The notes: generated from the sequence alone by a model not told the origin. A stretch of 50,872 nucleotides of DNA from Nostoc sp. KVJ20 (GCF_001712795.1 NZ_KV757727.1:1-50872), one strand, 5' to 3'. Counted from the first letter of the stretch, positions 35,596 to 44,891 are shown. Translations and numbers: made by a program.

Positions 35596-36615
35596 ATGAT
35601 CGAATGGATTCCGCCCATAGCATTTATTCTAGCTGGCTTACTGGCTGGGATAATTGGTGAAAAAGTTATCTTCAAAAAACTGGAGAAATTCGTTAATAAT
35701 AAACGAATTGCGGGGGGTAATATTATATTTCACTCTCTGCACCGCATGACTTTTATTTGGTTTGTCATTGGCGGTTTGTTTTGGGCAATTCTGAGTTCTC
35801 CCCTCAAGCCAGATGTTGCCATTGTACTGCAAAAAATTCTGACGATCGCACTGCTGTATTCTGTAACCCTAGTTTTAGCAAGATTGACTGCTGGTTTTGT
35901 TAATTTATTTATTCGCAGAACGGAAGGGGTTCCCACATCACTAATTTCTAACCTTGCTAAGATTACTGTTTTAGTTTTGGGAACATTAATCATATTGCAA
36001 ACGCTAGGTGTTCAAATTACACCGATCATCACAACTTTAGGGATTGGTGGTTTAGCAGTTGGTTTAGCACTTCAAGACACACTTGCAAACTTGTTTTCTG
36101 GTTTTTACTTAATTATTTCTAAGCAAGTTAGAACCGGAGATTATGTGAAGTTAGATGCTGGTCATGAGGGATATATTATAGATATTTCTTGGCGCAATAC
36201 AACAATAAGGGAAATCTCAAATAATATAGTAATTGTTCCCAATTCTAAGTTGTCTTCTGCCATTTTCACCAACTATCATTTACCCGCCAAGGAAATTACT
36301 TTAACAATGGATGTAGGTGTCAGTTATGATAGCGATTTGGAACAGGTTGAAAAAGTGACTGTAGAGGTTGCCAAAGAAGTCATGCAAGAAATTGCACCAG
36401 AATTAAAAGGAATTGAACCATATATCAGATTTCATACTTTTAATGATTTTAGTATAGATTTTACGCTTTATATGCGCGTAAATGAATATTTTGATCAGCG
36501 CATTGGTAAACATCTATTTGTTAAGAAGTTACATAAACGCTATCAGAAAACCGGAATTCAAATTCCTTTTCCGATTAGGGAAGTGTATATGCAAAAGAAT
36601 TCAGCGATGGAATGA
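35596..36615 (+). CDS. MscS-family mechanosensitive channel
   Basis: 339 residues. Four predicted membrane helices in the first half; the pore helix region carries GIGGLAVGLALQDTLANLFS followed by GFYLIISKQVRTGDYV, the most conserved MscS segment. Beta domain and C-terminal cytoplasmic domain follow (NTTIREISNNIVIVPNSKLS). It releases solutes when membrane tension rises, protecting against hypo-osmotic shock. The first helix starts at residue 4, so no cleavable signal. Monocistronic, followed by an inverted-repeat element. Confidence 0.93.
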   Translation: MIEWIPPIAFILAGLLAGIIGEKVIFKKLEKFVNNKRIAGGNIIFHSLHRMTFIWFVIGGLFWAILSSPLKPDVAIVLQKILTIALLYSVTLVLARLTAGFVNLFIRRTEGVPTSLISNLAKITVLVLGTLIILQTLGVQITPIITTLGIGGLAVGLALQDTLANLFSGFYLIISKQVRTGDYVKLDAGHEGYIIDISWRNTTIREISNNIVIVPNSKLSSAIFTNYHLPAKEITLTMDVGVSYDSDLEQVEKVTVEVAKEVMQEIAPELKGIEPYIRFHTFNDFSIDFTLYMRVNEYFDQRIGKHLFVKKLHKRYQKTGIQIPFPIREVYMQKNSAME

Positions 36616-36618
36616 AAT

Positions 36619-36703
36619 TAGCCCTGGCGACTAGAAGTCACGGCTATACAGACGAAACCCACCTGCGCGGGTTGAAAACCTCGATTTGTAATCGCTAGGG
36701 CTA
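36619..36703. repeat. Inverted-repeat element after the MscS gene
   Basis: TAGCCCTGGCGACTAGAAGT on the left is imperfectly complementary to GATTTGTAATCGCTAGGGCTA on the right. The interior holds CACCTGCGCGGGTTG. This is a common short Nostoc-type palindromic element, placed between convergent genes where it could also terminate transcription. Confidence 0.65.
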
Positions 36704-36711
36704 GGTGTAAC

Positions 36712-37491
36712 TTAGATTGCTAATGCTCGTTTTTCTAATGGTAGTTCAAAGCGATCGCCTGGTTTCGGCTCAAGCACCTGCGTAGAAAAATTGTTTTTTT
36801 CTAGTAACGAACGAAATTCCTCAGCACTTCCTGTAGTCTGGATGAGTTTCATCAGCAATCCTTCAAAGGACACATCCCCACCAGCCGCCGTAGGTAATAT
36901 TACTTGAGGTTGTAACGATTTCACTACTTCCAAAGCACTATTTTTACCTTTAATAATCGGCCCAAGCAAAGGCAATGTCATGTCAATAAACGGTGTAATC
37001 ACGACATCGATAGGTGCAGATTGCTGAAGTTGTGGAGAATGATACCCATGAGGCTCGTAGTATACAGTTAAACCACTTTCCAATTCTTTGAGGAGATAAC
37101 TATTTTCTATCAGAGTGGGGCCAATGGGCGAACCAGGGAAAGCCTTGATTTCAACTTGATTATTTAAAGTGAAACTTTCACCATGAGCAAGAGTAGTTAC
37201 CTGGGTGTAACCTAACTTTTGTACTACCTTGGCTGCATTGGGAGAAGCTACAACCTTGATGTTGTGATCTAGCAGCTTGAGGGTGGCTGGGTGAGTATGG
37301 TCTTCTAAACCCTGAGAGAGCAGGATCAAATCAATATTATCTGGGATTGGGCGATTTTGCGATCGCGAACCTTTAAATAACCAATCCAAATTGCTGAAAA
37401 TTAACGAACCAACCAGCCAAGGGTCAATTAGTATTCGTTTTCCGCCAATTTCCAGTAGCCAAGAGTTACTGTCTAACCAAGTTAAAAACAT
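36712..37491 (-). CDS. Metallo-beta-lactamase-fold protein with degenerate metal site
   Basis: About 259 residues from the ATG at 37491 (MFLTWLDSNSWLLEIGGKRI); ATG 37521 or TTG 37527 would add 10 or 12. The fold is that of UlaG-like MBL hydrolases (ILIDPWLVG strand, ADGE-like turns, HGESF). The HxHxDH motif is replaced by QGLEDH (LLSQGLEDHTH): the first two His are Gln and Leu while Asp-His remain. It probably cannot hold two zinc ions in the usual way, or uses other ligands. Chloroplast and cyanobacterial homologues may share this. Function unknown. Transcribed alone or after the downstream SLH gene (56-90 base gap). Confidence 0.8.
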   Translation of the reverse strand: MFLTWLDSNSWLLEIGGKRILIDPWLVGSLIFSNLDWLFKGSRSQNRPIPDNIDLILLSQGLEDHTHPATLKLLDHNIKVVASPNAAKVVQKLGYTQVTTLAHGESFTLNNQVEIKAFPGSPIGPTLIENSYLLKELESGLTVYYEPHGYHSPQLQQSAPIDVVITPFIDMTLPLLGPIIKGKNSALEVVKSLQPQVILPTAAGGDVSFEGLLMKLIQTTGSAEEFRSLLEKNNFSTQVLEPKPGDRFELPLEKRALAI

Positions 37492-37583
37492 AAGTTTTGT
37501 GAAGATAACACCTATCTTCATTATCAATCGTATCAGCTTTCTTAGAAGAGAGACGATTAATCGCCTCTCTTAAAAAAATGCTA

Positions 37584-39272
37584 TTACCTGTTACCAGGAG
37601 TACGTCCACCTTCATCATTACTACCACCGTGAGGGCGGGAATTACCTGGATCACATCCCTCAGCACCATTACCTATTCCTTGGTTGCAATTACGACGCGG
37701 TTTCCTGCCCTCTCTTGAAGTTTCAGTCTGTTCCTCAACTGCAACTTGTTGTTGTTGCCCAACCACATACTGCGAGGAGATATTTGCTACCTGTCCATTA
37801 CTAGATAAAGCCTGGTATAGCAAAGCAGATACTTCAGACCTGGTCGCTACCCGTTCAGCATTTAGCATTTTTACATTAGGATAGTTGACGACTATACCGC
37901 GTTGTGTGAGTGCAGCAATCAGACTGCGATATTCACGACGAATAGTAGTTGCATCGCTGTAAACAGATAAAATTGTGTCCGTGGAAACACTGCTTTGATA
38001 ATTTAATCCCTGCGCTAATGCTACCAAAATATCAAGGCGAGAAAGGCTTTGAGTGGGGTTAAAATCCTTGCCAACAATAGCGTTTAAAAAGCCCATTTGA
38101 TAAACTTCGCTGATGGCATTGTAAGCCCAATATTGAGTTGAAACATCGTTAAAAGAAATTCTTTGGCGAACTTTCTTCTTGGCAAACGCTTTTTGTAGCA
38201 TTGCCGCAAATTGGGCACGAGTCACTGGCGCATCAGGGCGGAAAGTCCCATCAGGAAAACCTTCGAGAATTTCCATCGCTGCCAATTTGGTAATAAAATC
38301 TTTAGCCCAGTAGTTTGTGGAAATATCAGAAAACCCAACCTGGAGAGGACGAGACATGATGACTTGGCGATAATTCATTAGCATTTGACTGATGTCATAG
38401 CTAGAGTTATCGCTGACTTCAATCACCTGCACCAAGCGGCCAGGAGTAGCTTGCAAAACCTTTGGCAAGTCGGAACTAAAGACGTTAACGAACGACTGAC
38501 GTACTAAAGCATACTCACCCTGAGTAAAAGAGAGGGGATAAACACTAGTTGCTGGAATTTTTGATAATCCTTCTACTTGGAACTGACTACCTTGGAATGT
38601 TTGAGAACTGCTCAGGAAAATAACACGTTGGTTCCTGACTTGGGTAAAGTAGTCGTAAGTGGTGCTACCTGTGTCAATAGTGCCATTTTGGTCAGAATCA
38701 ACACCATAAACAGTGCGAACGACTTGGTATTCTGTAGGTTTGGCTGACAAAATCAGGTTAACTGTGGTATTCGCCGACAAACATTCAAATTCGCTGTAGC
38801 CAATAAAGCGGTTTTGAATATCATACAATCGCACGACGATGCGATCGCTAGCTTTTAACCCCTTAGAAAATTTTGCTTTTTGCTTAATTTTGTATTTGTA
38901 ATCACCTAAAAACCGCTCTTTTAAATAACCCTCGTCACTTTTACTCTTGACAGAAATACGAGCAATCACTTCTGAAAAGTTACCAGATGGTTGCCAAATG
39001 GCAAGGCTAAAACCTATATTTTTCGCTTTTACCGAAACATTACGGCTTTCTGTCGTCACAGTTTGCCGTTGGATAGTGGTGCGATTTCTTGTTTCTAGTT
39101 TCTTATGGGCTAAAAGTTGTTGTTCTGTGGAATTATCTATTATTTGGGCGACGATGGTAGAGAACCCTAAAGCTGCATAGGCAGAAGATATTGGCGAAAA
39201 TATTGCCACAGAGGTTGCAGCAAGAACAAATTTGCTCAAATGGGCAAAGTTACTTTGAGTTATATATTTCAT
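37584..39272 (-). CDS. SLH-domain exported protein with Cys/Gly/Asn-rich tail
   Basis: 562 residues. A signal peptide (KFVLAATSVAIFSPISSAYA, cleavage near residue 34) is followed by a novel domain (about 75-300) with beta-rich character, then three SLH repeats (about 318-375, 380-440, 445-500; FSDISTNYWAKDFITKLAAM, GFPDGTFRPDAPVTRAQFAA). SLH repeats bind peptidoglycan polymers, so it is anchored in the wall or outer membrane. The last 40 residues are unusual: basic RKPRRN, then CNQGIGNGAEGC, DPGNSRPHGG, SNDEGGRTPGNR. Such a tail is not part of SLH and may be a sorting or processing tag. Paralogous SLH unit to the protein at 28828 but different architecture. Confidence 0.88.
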   Translation of the reverse strand: MKYITQSNFAHLSKFVLAATSVAIFSPISSAYAALGFSTIVAQIIDNSTEQQLLAHKKLETRNRTTIQRQTVTTESRNVSVKAKNIGFSLAIWQPSGNFSEVIARISVKSKSDEGYLKERFLGDYKYKIKQKAKFSKGLKASDRIVVRLYDIQNRFIGYSEFECLSANTTVNLILSAKPTEYQVVRTVYGVDSDQNGTIDTGSTTYDYFTQVRNQRVIFLSSSQTFQGSQFQVEGLSKIPATSVYPLSFTQGEYALVRQSFVNVFSSDLPKVLQATPGRLVQVIEVSDNSSYDISQMLMNYRQVIMSRPLQVGFSDISTNYWAKDFITKLAAMEILEGFPDGTFRPDAPVTRAQFAAMLQKAFAKKKVRQRISFNDVSTQYWAYNAISEVYQMGFLNAIVGKDFNPTQSLSRLDILVALAQGLNYQSSVSTDTILSVYSDATTIRREYRSLIAALTQRGIVVNYPNVKMLNAERVATRSEVSALLYQALSSNGQVANISSQYVVGQQQQVAVEEQTETSREGRKPRRNCNQGIGNGAEGCDPGNSRPHGGSNDEGGRTPGNR

Positions 39273-39560
39273 CCCACACTACCATTCGTCTAAAAAATCC
39301 AGGGGTATTTGGTATCCCTCGACTTATTAATCCCTTGGGGTGGATGGAACTAACATCTCATCTCTCATCAGTGCTGAGTGAGGAGTGAGGAGTTAGAAGT
39401 TAGATTATTGCTTTCATCTGATATTTGTTTTTGAGTCGTGCATTTAATCAATATCAGATGCAATCCTCACCCCTCGCTCACAATCCCCACCCTACTAAGA
39501 GTCTTCTGGTGGGGACTTCCGCGATATGTTAAAGAAAGAAACACTTTATTAATCTTAATA

Positions 39561-40463
39561 ATGACTGTAACGACACAGCCGCTTGCAACTCAAGACGCCT
39601 TTGAAAAATTCTTTTGGACTTGGCAGGGTTACAAAATTCAGTACACTGTCATGGGCACTGGACGGCCTTTGGTTCTGGTTCACGGCTTTGGTGCTTCCAT
39701 TGGACACTGGCGCAAAAATATTCCAGTTTTAGCTAATGCTGGCTACCAGGTATTTGCCATAGACCTTTTAGGTTTTGGCGGTTCTGAGAAAGCGCCCATT
39801 GATTACAGTGTGGAAGTTTGGGTGGAACTGCTGAAAGATTTCTGCACAGCACATATACACGAACCTGCTGTATTTATTGGCAACTCCATTGGCGCACTGT
39901 TGAGCTTAATTGTACTGGTTGAACATCCAGAAATTGCTGCTGGTGGTATTTTAATTAATTCTGCGGGTGGGTTGAGTCATCGTCCTCACGAATTGAACCC
40001 GCCGCTACGGATTGTGATGGCAACTTTTAATCGGTTTGTGCGATCGCCAATTACAGGTAAATTTGTCTATAACCGCATTCGCCAAAAAGCCCAGATTCGC
40101 CGTACCCTTTACCAAGTTTACCGCGATCGCCAAGCCGTCACCGATGAATTAGTCGATTTACTTTATACTCCCTCTTGCGACCCAGGAGCGCAACAAGTTT
40201 TTGCATCCATTCTCACAGCACCTCCTGGCCCAAGTCCAGAGGAACTATTGCCCAAAGTAGAACGTCCTATATTAGTGATTTGGGGTGCCGATGACCCTTG
40301 GACACCAATTACTGGGGCCAAGATTTACGAAAAGGCGCGTGAGAATGGCAAAGAAATCAAAATTGTTCCCATTCCCAATGCCGGTCATTGTCCTCACGAT
40401 GAAGTTCCAGATGTTGTCAATGCCCAGATTATCGACTGGCTTGCACAATATCAAGAGTTATAA
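39561..40463 (+). CDS. Alpha/beta-fold hydrolase
   Basis: 300 residues from the ATG at 39561; a longer frame begins upstream without support. The fold shows the oxyanion HGFGAS (after VLVHG), nucleophile GNSIGAL (Ser in VFIGNSIGAL), acid Asp in WGADDPWTP and catalytic His in NAGHCPHDEVP. Closest in pattern to cyanobacterial/chloroplast hydrolases of the haloalkane-dehalogenase/pheophytinase-like group; substrate unknown. No signal peptide. It follows a divergent SLH gene and stands alone. Confidence 0.9.
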   Translation: MTVTTQPLATQDAFEKFFWTWQGYKIQYTVMGTGRPLVLVHGFGASIGHWRKNIPVLANAGYQVFAIDLLGFGGSEKAPIDYSVEVWVELLKDFCTAHIHEPAVFIGNSIGALLSLIVLVEHPEIAAGGILINSAGGLSHRPHELNPPLRIVMATFNRFVRSPITGKFVYNRIRQKAQIRRTLYQVYRDRQAVTDELVDLLYTPSCDPGAQQVFASILTAPPGPSPEELLPKVERPILVIWGADDPWTPITGAKIYEKARENGKEIKIVPIPNAGHCPHDEVPDVVNAQIIDWLAQYQEL

Positions 40464-41078
40464 ATTAGAAGTTAAGAGTGAGGAGTTAAAAGTGAAAACT
40501 GAAAAATTATTAGAAGTTTTACTCCTAACTCCTAACTCACAATTTGATACTCAGTTAGTCAATATAGTGTTTCTCAATTGCATGAAATACAGACCTAACA
40601 CCCAGCCCCTCCCCTACTAGCGTTGGGGAGTAAGACTTAAAGCCTCTCTGCTTTTAGGCTACGGTGTACACACATCTTTATACACGCAAAACATCATAAG
40701 ATCCCCCTAAATCCGCCTTAAAAAGGGGGGATTTGAGGGGTTTTTGCCCTCCTTAAAAAGGTGGGTTGGAGGGATAAAAAGCCGATTGGGAAATGTTAGA
40801 AGATTTGGGTGTACACTATAGCTCCTTTTAGGAGTGAGGTCAAAAGTGTATTGCTTCCATTCGAGAACCGCTATAATTTCATGTCTAGACTCAAGACGAG
40901 GGCAAACTGTCCATTAACAACACTTGCGTATGACATTGAGCAAAGTGTCCGTCATCAAGAATAACTTTGTACCTATGCACCTGGGCGCGTGCAAGGTAAA
41001 AATTCGGCTAACAATCTGGGTGAGTCACTCTTATTTTTTATTGCACTTTGAAAAAATCAAACTCATCTGGTGAATGTA
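40464..41078. other. Intergenic region with repeat family
   Basis: Contains GTTAAGAGTGAGGAGT-type short repeats after the hydrolase (40466-40500), one copy of the GGCTACGGTGTACACACA motif (40657), imperfect G/C-rich stems (40702-40775) and the AT-rich upstream region of the kinase gene. A second GGTGTACACTA occurs at about 40808-40818. No gene recognised. Confidence 0.55.
40657..40674 (+). repeat. GGCTACGGTGTACACACA motif, copy 1 of 4
   Basis: Matches 18 of the 20 bases of the motif seen at 50581-50600 and 50695-50714, and, on the other strand, at 42237-42254. Sits next to CCCCCTAAATCCGCC-type stems, as the other copies do. Confidence 0.75.
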
Positions 41079-42137
41079 ATGGAGCTTGATGTGCGTAATG
41101 AACATAAAGGAATAATTTCTTTAAGTCATCATCCAGATTTTTCCCAACAAGGCTATCAAGTCATCAGCGAACTAGGACGCAACCGAGAAGGGGGACGCAT
41201 TACTTATTTAGCTAATGTCCTCAACTCTAATGAACAAGTGGTGATTAAAGAGTTTTGTTTTGCTCATGCAAGTGCGGATTTGTCAGGCATAAAAGCCTAT
41301 GAACGCGAAATTGAAATCTTGCAAAAACTGAATCATTCTCGCATCCCTCGCTATGTAGATTCCTTTGAAATACCAGGGGGTTTTTATATGGTGCAGGAAT
41401 ATAAGAATGCCCCATCATTGGGTATAAGACGTAGCTTTCATCCTGAAGAAATTAAGCAAATTGGTTTGTCAATCTTAGAAATTTTGGTTTACCTGCAAAA
41501 GCAAGTTCCCCCAATTATCCATCGGGATATTAAGCCAGAAAATATTTTAGTTGATGAGCAACTAAATGCTTATCTGGTTGATTTTGGTTTAGCTAGGATA
41601 CAGGGTGCAAAAATAGCTCTGAGCAGCTTTGTAGCCGGAACTCCAGGTTTTATGCCACCAGAGGAACAATTTGGTCATCCTCTTACGGAAGCATCAGATT
41701 TATATAGTTTAGGAGCAACGCTAATTTGCTTACTGACTAATACTCGTTCTGCTGAAATTGGGAAATTAATTGATGATAACTATCGATTTAATTTTCAGAA
41801 ATTAGTTCCTCAAATCAGTCCACGTTTTCGGTTGTGGTTGATGAGAATGGTAGAACGTAACCGGAAACGTCGCTATGCCAATGCGTCTTTTGCTTTAAAA
41901 ACACTTCAGCGAATTCAGGTTCTTGGTACTGCCACCGAGATAGATACTTTAGTCACTACAATCAAACCTAGAAAACGAGCTACAGTGCTGGCGCTAGCCA
42001 CTGCTGTGACATTGGCTGTGATTGGGGGAACTTTGATGAGTTGTCAGCCTGGTGATCGGGTTAGGCAATTGCTGGAAGCTACAGAATGTCAAGGCTTCGA
42101 TTTCATCTCAAGTTGCCAAGAAAAAACCAGACGTTAA
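41079..42137 (+). CDS. Serine/threonine protein kinase with C-terminal membrane anchor
   Basis: About 352 residues. Kinase domain about 28-285: the ATP-anchoring Lys57 in VVIKEF, catalytic HRDIKPEN (148-155), DFGLAR (168-173) and a GTPGFMPPEEQ activation segment. The glycine loop is unusual (LGRNREGGRI, with a weak GxGxxG). A membrane helix near 303-322 (TVLALATAVTLAVIGG) puts the short Cys-rich C-terminus outside. I favour the ATG at 41079, with GGTGA five bases upstream, over the GTG at 41070. Substrates unknown; cyanobacterial Hanks-type kinases often regulate cell envelope and heterocyst functions. Alone in its transcript. Confidence 0.9.
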   Translation: MELDVRNEHKGIISLSHHPDFSQQGYQVISELGRNREGGRITYLANVLNSNEQVVIKEFCFAHASADLSGIKAYEREIEILQKLNHSRIPRYVDSFEIPGGFYMVQEYKNAPSLGIRRSFHPEEIKQIGLSILEILVYLQKQVPPIIHRDIKPENILVDEQLNAYLVDFGLARIQGAKIALSSFVAGTPGFMPPEEQFGHPLTEASDLYSLGATLICLLTNTRSAEIGKLIDDNYRFNFQKLVPQISPRFRLWLMRMVERNRKRRYANASFALKTLQRIQVLGTATEIDTLVTTIKPRKRATVLALATAVTLAVIGGTLMSCQPGDRVRQLLEATECQGFDFISSCQEKTRR

Positions 42138-42142
42138 GAGTT

Positions 42143-42320
42143 TTACCCCACCCTAACCCTCCCCGATGCATTGGGGAGGGAACTAGATTTTCTTGTTTCC
42201 CCCCTTAGCAAGGGGGGATTAAGGGGGGTAATTCGACTTGTGTGTACACCGTAGGATGCATTGGGGAGATTAAGGGGGGTATATCGAAGGCTTGGGTTTC
42301 ATTACCAAGACACCCATCCC
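42143..42320. repeat. Repeat cluster between kinase and malic enzyme genes
   Basis: CCCCACCCTAACCCTCCCC with complementary GGGGAGGG, CCCCCCTTAGCAAGGGGGG stems, and one reverse copy of the shared 20-base motif (42237-42254). The same combination of units recurs at 50560-50714, so these are dispersed copies of one composite element lying between two convergent genes. Confidence 0.65.
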
Positions 42321-42339
42321 ATAAGAGTCGTTATTTTAA

Positions 42340-43731
42340 TTAATTCCGAGCGATACCTTCTTCACGCGCTGCACGTTGCACAGCAGCGGCAACAGCAGTG
42401 ACGACACGCTCATCAAAGACTGACGGAATAATATGTTCCCGATTCAAATCTGAAGGCTTGACTAAGGAGGCGATCGCACTTGCAGCTTCTAGGTACATTT
42501 TGATGGTAATTGTCTGGGCCCGACAATCTAAAGCACCACGGAATACTCCAGGAAAAGCTAACACGTTATTGATTTGATTCGGGTAGTCACTGCGACCGGT
42601 CGCGATGACAGCAACATCTTGACTGATTAATTCTGGCTGAATCTCTGGAATGGGATTTGCCATTGCAAACACAATTGCGTCTTTCGCCATCGAATGCACC
42701 ATTTCTGGTGTCAAAACTCCCGGTACACTGACACCAATAAATACATCTGCGCCTTGCATTGCACCCGCTAATGTACCCTGAGCTTTCACCGCAAATTCGA
42801 GTTTTTCTTCTGTCAAATCGGTGCGACTAGTAGAGATAATCCCTTTAGAATCGCACATCCAGATTTTTTCTGCCCCAGCTTTCCTCAGTAACCGAGCGAT
42901 CGCCACTCCAGCCGCCCCAGCACCGTTAATCACGATGCGGATTTCCCCCATTGCCTTATTTACTAGCTTGAGAGAATTGAACAACGCTGCCAAGGTAACA
43001 ATTGCTGTACCATGCTGGTCATCATGAAAAACGGGGATATCTAACTCTTGGCGCAATCTTTTTTCAATTTCAAAGCAGCGAGGTGCGGCGATATCTTCTA
43101 AATTCACGCCCCCAAATACCGGAGCGATATTCTTAACTGCCTGGATAATTTCTTCTGTGTCTTGGGTAGCAAGGCAGATGGGAAAAGCATCCAGTCCGGC
43201 AAATTCTTTGAACAGCATTGCTTTGCCTTCCATAACTGGGAGAGCCGCTGCCGGGCCGAGATTTCCTAAACCCAAAACGGCACTACCATCGGTAACAATA
43301 GCAACAGTGTTTTGTTTGATGGTTAAATTGTAAACTTCCTCTGGGTCTTGAGCGATCGCTGTGCAAATTCGACCAACTCCGGGTGTGTAAGCCATTGCTA
43401 GATCGGAAACACTCTTGAGAGGAATTCTGCTGGTAATGCTAATTTTGCCACCGCGATGCAAATTAAAGGTGCGATCGTAGACACTGAGTAACTTGATATC
43501 TGGCAATGCTTTGACTGCTTGCACAATGGTTTCAGCGTGTTCGGTACTAGCAGCATCCACAGTCAAATCGCGGGTGGACTCTTTGCGGGTTTGCTCAATT
43601 AAATCAATTTGACCGAGATTACCGCCAGTGGTTGCGATCGCCTGGGTTACTGACGCCAGCATCCCTACACGATTAGGAATCTGCAAGCGCAGTGTCAAAC
43701 TAAAACTAGAATTAGGAGTTAGGTCTGCCAT
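42340..43731 (-). CDS. NAD(P)-dependent malic enzyme-like protein with ACT domain
   Basis: 463 residues. An N-terminal ACT domain (about 10-90; RLQIPNRVGMLASVTQAIA) senses a small molecule, probably an amino acid. The catalytic part follows: SRIPLKSVSDLAMAYTPGV, TDGSAVLGLGNLGP, the metal site region VFHDDQHGTAIVTLAAL (Asp/Asp) and a NAD-binding Rossmann GAGAAGVAIARLLRKAG. It converts malate to pyruvate and CO2 (or is a malate dehydrogenase of that family). Typical single-copy cyanobacterial enzyme with this fused ACT. Start and length are as expected. Central carbon metabolism, cytoplasm. Confidence 0.92.
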   Translation of the reverse strand: MADLTPNSSFSLTLRLQIPNRVGMLASVTQAIATTGGNLGQIDLIEQTRKESTRDLTVDAASTEHAETIVQAVKALPDIKLLSVYDRTFNLHRGGKISITSRIPLKSVSDLAMAYTPGVGRICTAIAQDPEEVYNLTIKQNTVAIVTDGSAVLGLGNLGPAAALPVMEGKAMLFKEFAGLDAFPICLATQDTEEIIQAVKNIAPVFGGVNLEDIAAPRCFEIEKRLRQELDIPVFHDDQHGTAIVTLAALFNSLKLVNKAMGEIRIVINGAGAAGVAIARLLRKAGAEKIWMCDSKGIISTSRTDLTEEKLEFAVKAQGTLAGAMQGADVFIGVSVPGVLTPEMVHSMAKDAIVFAMANPIPEIQPELISQDVAVIATGRSDYPNQINNVLAFPGVFRGALDCRAQTITIKMYLEAASAIASLVKPSDLNREHIIPSVFDERVVTAVAAAVQRAAREEGIARN

Positions 43732-43917
43732 GTTGATTTTGGATTTTAAGTTTTAGATTTTATATTGAATTGAGACAAAAACTAAAATCTGAGATTTTTA
43801 GCCGGTGAAAACACAATGAATGTAAACTCTTGAGATAACCACCAGTAGTTAGTTTACTCACTGCTCACAGTTTTGATAATTCTTTTTATAAAAAAGACCC
43901 TGAAAACACTCCGAAAG

Positions 43918-44025
43918 TTAACGCTTGAGGAGAGAACCACCTCTGGGTGACATACCGCAAGGGGTTTCGTCTCAGTGGACTCGTTGAATTAAGAATCTCC
44001 GTGGCTGGAGTTAGGAAAGTGTCAA
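43918..44025 (+). mobile_element. Solo IS200/IS605-type right end (TnpB guide-RNA-like region)
   Basis: Reading the plus strand: GAGAACCACCTCTGGG, TTCGTCTCAGTGGAC, then GTTGAATTAAGAATCTCCGT, a short stem (CTCC and GGAG) and a final AGTGTCAA. This order matches, from memory, the 3' end that follows tnpB in cyanobacterial IS200/IS605 elements and encodes the end of the TnpB guide RNA; the closing AGTGTCAA marks the element end and the guide would begin just after it. No tnpA or tnpB is nearby, so this is a remnant. It overlaps the stop codon of the creatininase gene (44022-44024). Confidence 0.5.
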
Positions 44026-44768
44026 TCTGCGTTCACAAATTCCAAATACCCCTTGCTAAGTTCTTTCACCGCCAAATCATAAAATTGCTTACCGTGTTCT
44101 GGCGTTGCTAAAGCCGGATTTGATCCCATGCGTCCATCTGGATAATGCACTCGAAAGTCAGCTGCGCTATAAATCCTATGTCCACTTGCAACTTCTGGTG
44201 AAAGAGGTGCTTGCTTAATCGCCTCTGGATAAACGTACTGGGTGAGAGCTACTTCACTTGGAGTTGCATGAGAACCTTCTTGATCCCCATATAATTCTTT
44301 AGCTAGCTTATATACAGAACCGCACATAAACCAGTTTGCAACTTGACATTGCACCTGTTGAGCATTGGGAATCTGCAAATCTTCTAAATGAGCGTAAGTT
44401 TCTGAAAAAGCCGCTTTGAGAGTAGCGATGTTCCCGCCGTGTCCGTTAATAAAGTAGAACTTGCTAAAACCAGCTTTGGCTAAACAAGTTACATAATCTC
44501 GCACTACTTGAATCAAAGTACTGGGACGCAGACTGATTGTGCCTGGAAAAGCAGTATGATGCAGTGCCATACCCACATTGATTGTAGGGCCAACGATCGC
44601 TTGGGTTGCATCACCAACACCAGCTGCGATCGCTTCTGCACAAATCGCATCAGTGCCAATTAACCCTGTTGGCCCATGTTGTTCTGTGGAACCAATAGGG
44701 AAAATAATCCCCTTGGACTGCTGTAAATAAGCTTCAACTTCTTGCCAAGTACTTAAATGCAGTAACAT
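44022..44768 (-). CDS. Creatininase-family amidohydrolase
   Basis: 248 residues from the ATG at 44768; a frame starting further upstream uses TTG. Metal ligands of the creatininase family can be seen: Glu29 and His31 in STEQHGP, Asp40 in GTD, the His in NGHGGN, and Glu in EGSHATPSE. Family members include creatininase and the formamide hydrolases of riboflavin-like and mycofactocin pathways, so the substrate is not fixed. Cytoplasmic. The last codons and stop lie in an IS-type remnant: the TGA is the complement of TCA in its AGTGTCAA end, so the insertion may have set the present C-terminus. Confidence 0.88.
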   Translation of the reverse strand: MLLHLSTWQEVEAYLQQSKGIIFPIGSTEQHGPTGLIGTDAICAEAIAAGVGDATQAIVGPTINVGMALHHTAFPGTISLRPSTLIQVVRDYVTCLAKAGFSKFYFINGHGGNIATLKAAFSETYAHLEDLQIPNAQQVQCQVANWFMCGSVYKLAKELYGDQEGSHATPSEVALTQYVYPEAIKQAPLSPEVASGHRIYSAADFRVHYPDGRMGSNPALATPEHGKQFYDLAVKELSKGYLEFVNAD

Positions 44769-44891
44769 CGTTAATGATTTTCCTCTATAAAATTGCCGTG
44801 GGATCAAACCTTTTTCTGCTAAAGAGCATATAAACTCCCACTAATACGATTATGAACTCCCAAGATTCCCTGTGGTAGCGATCGCACAATA

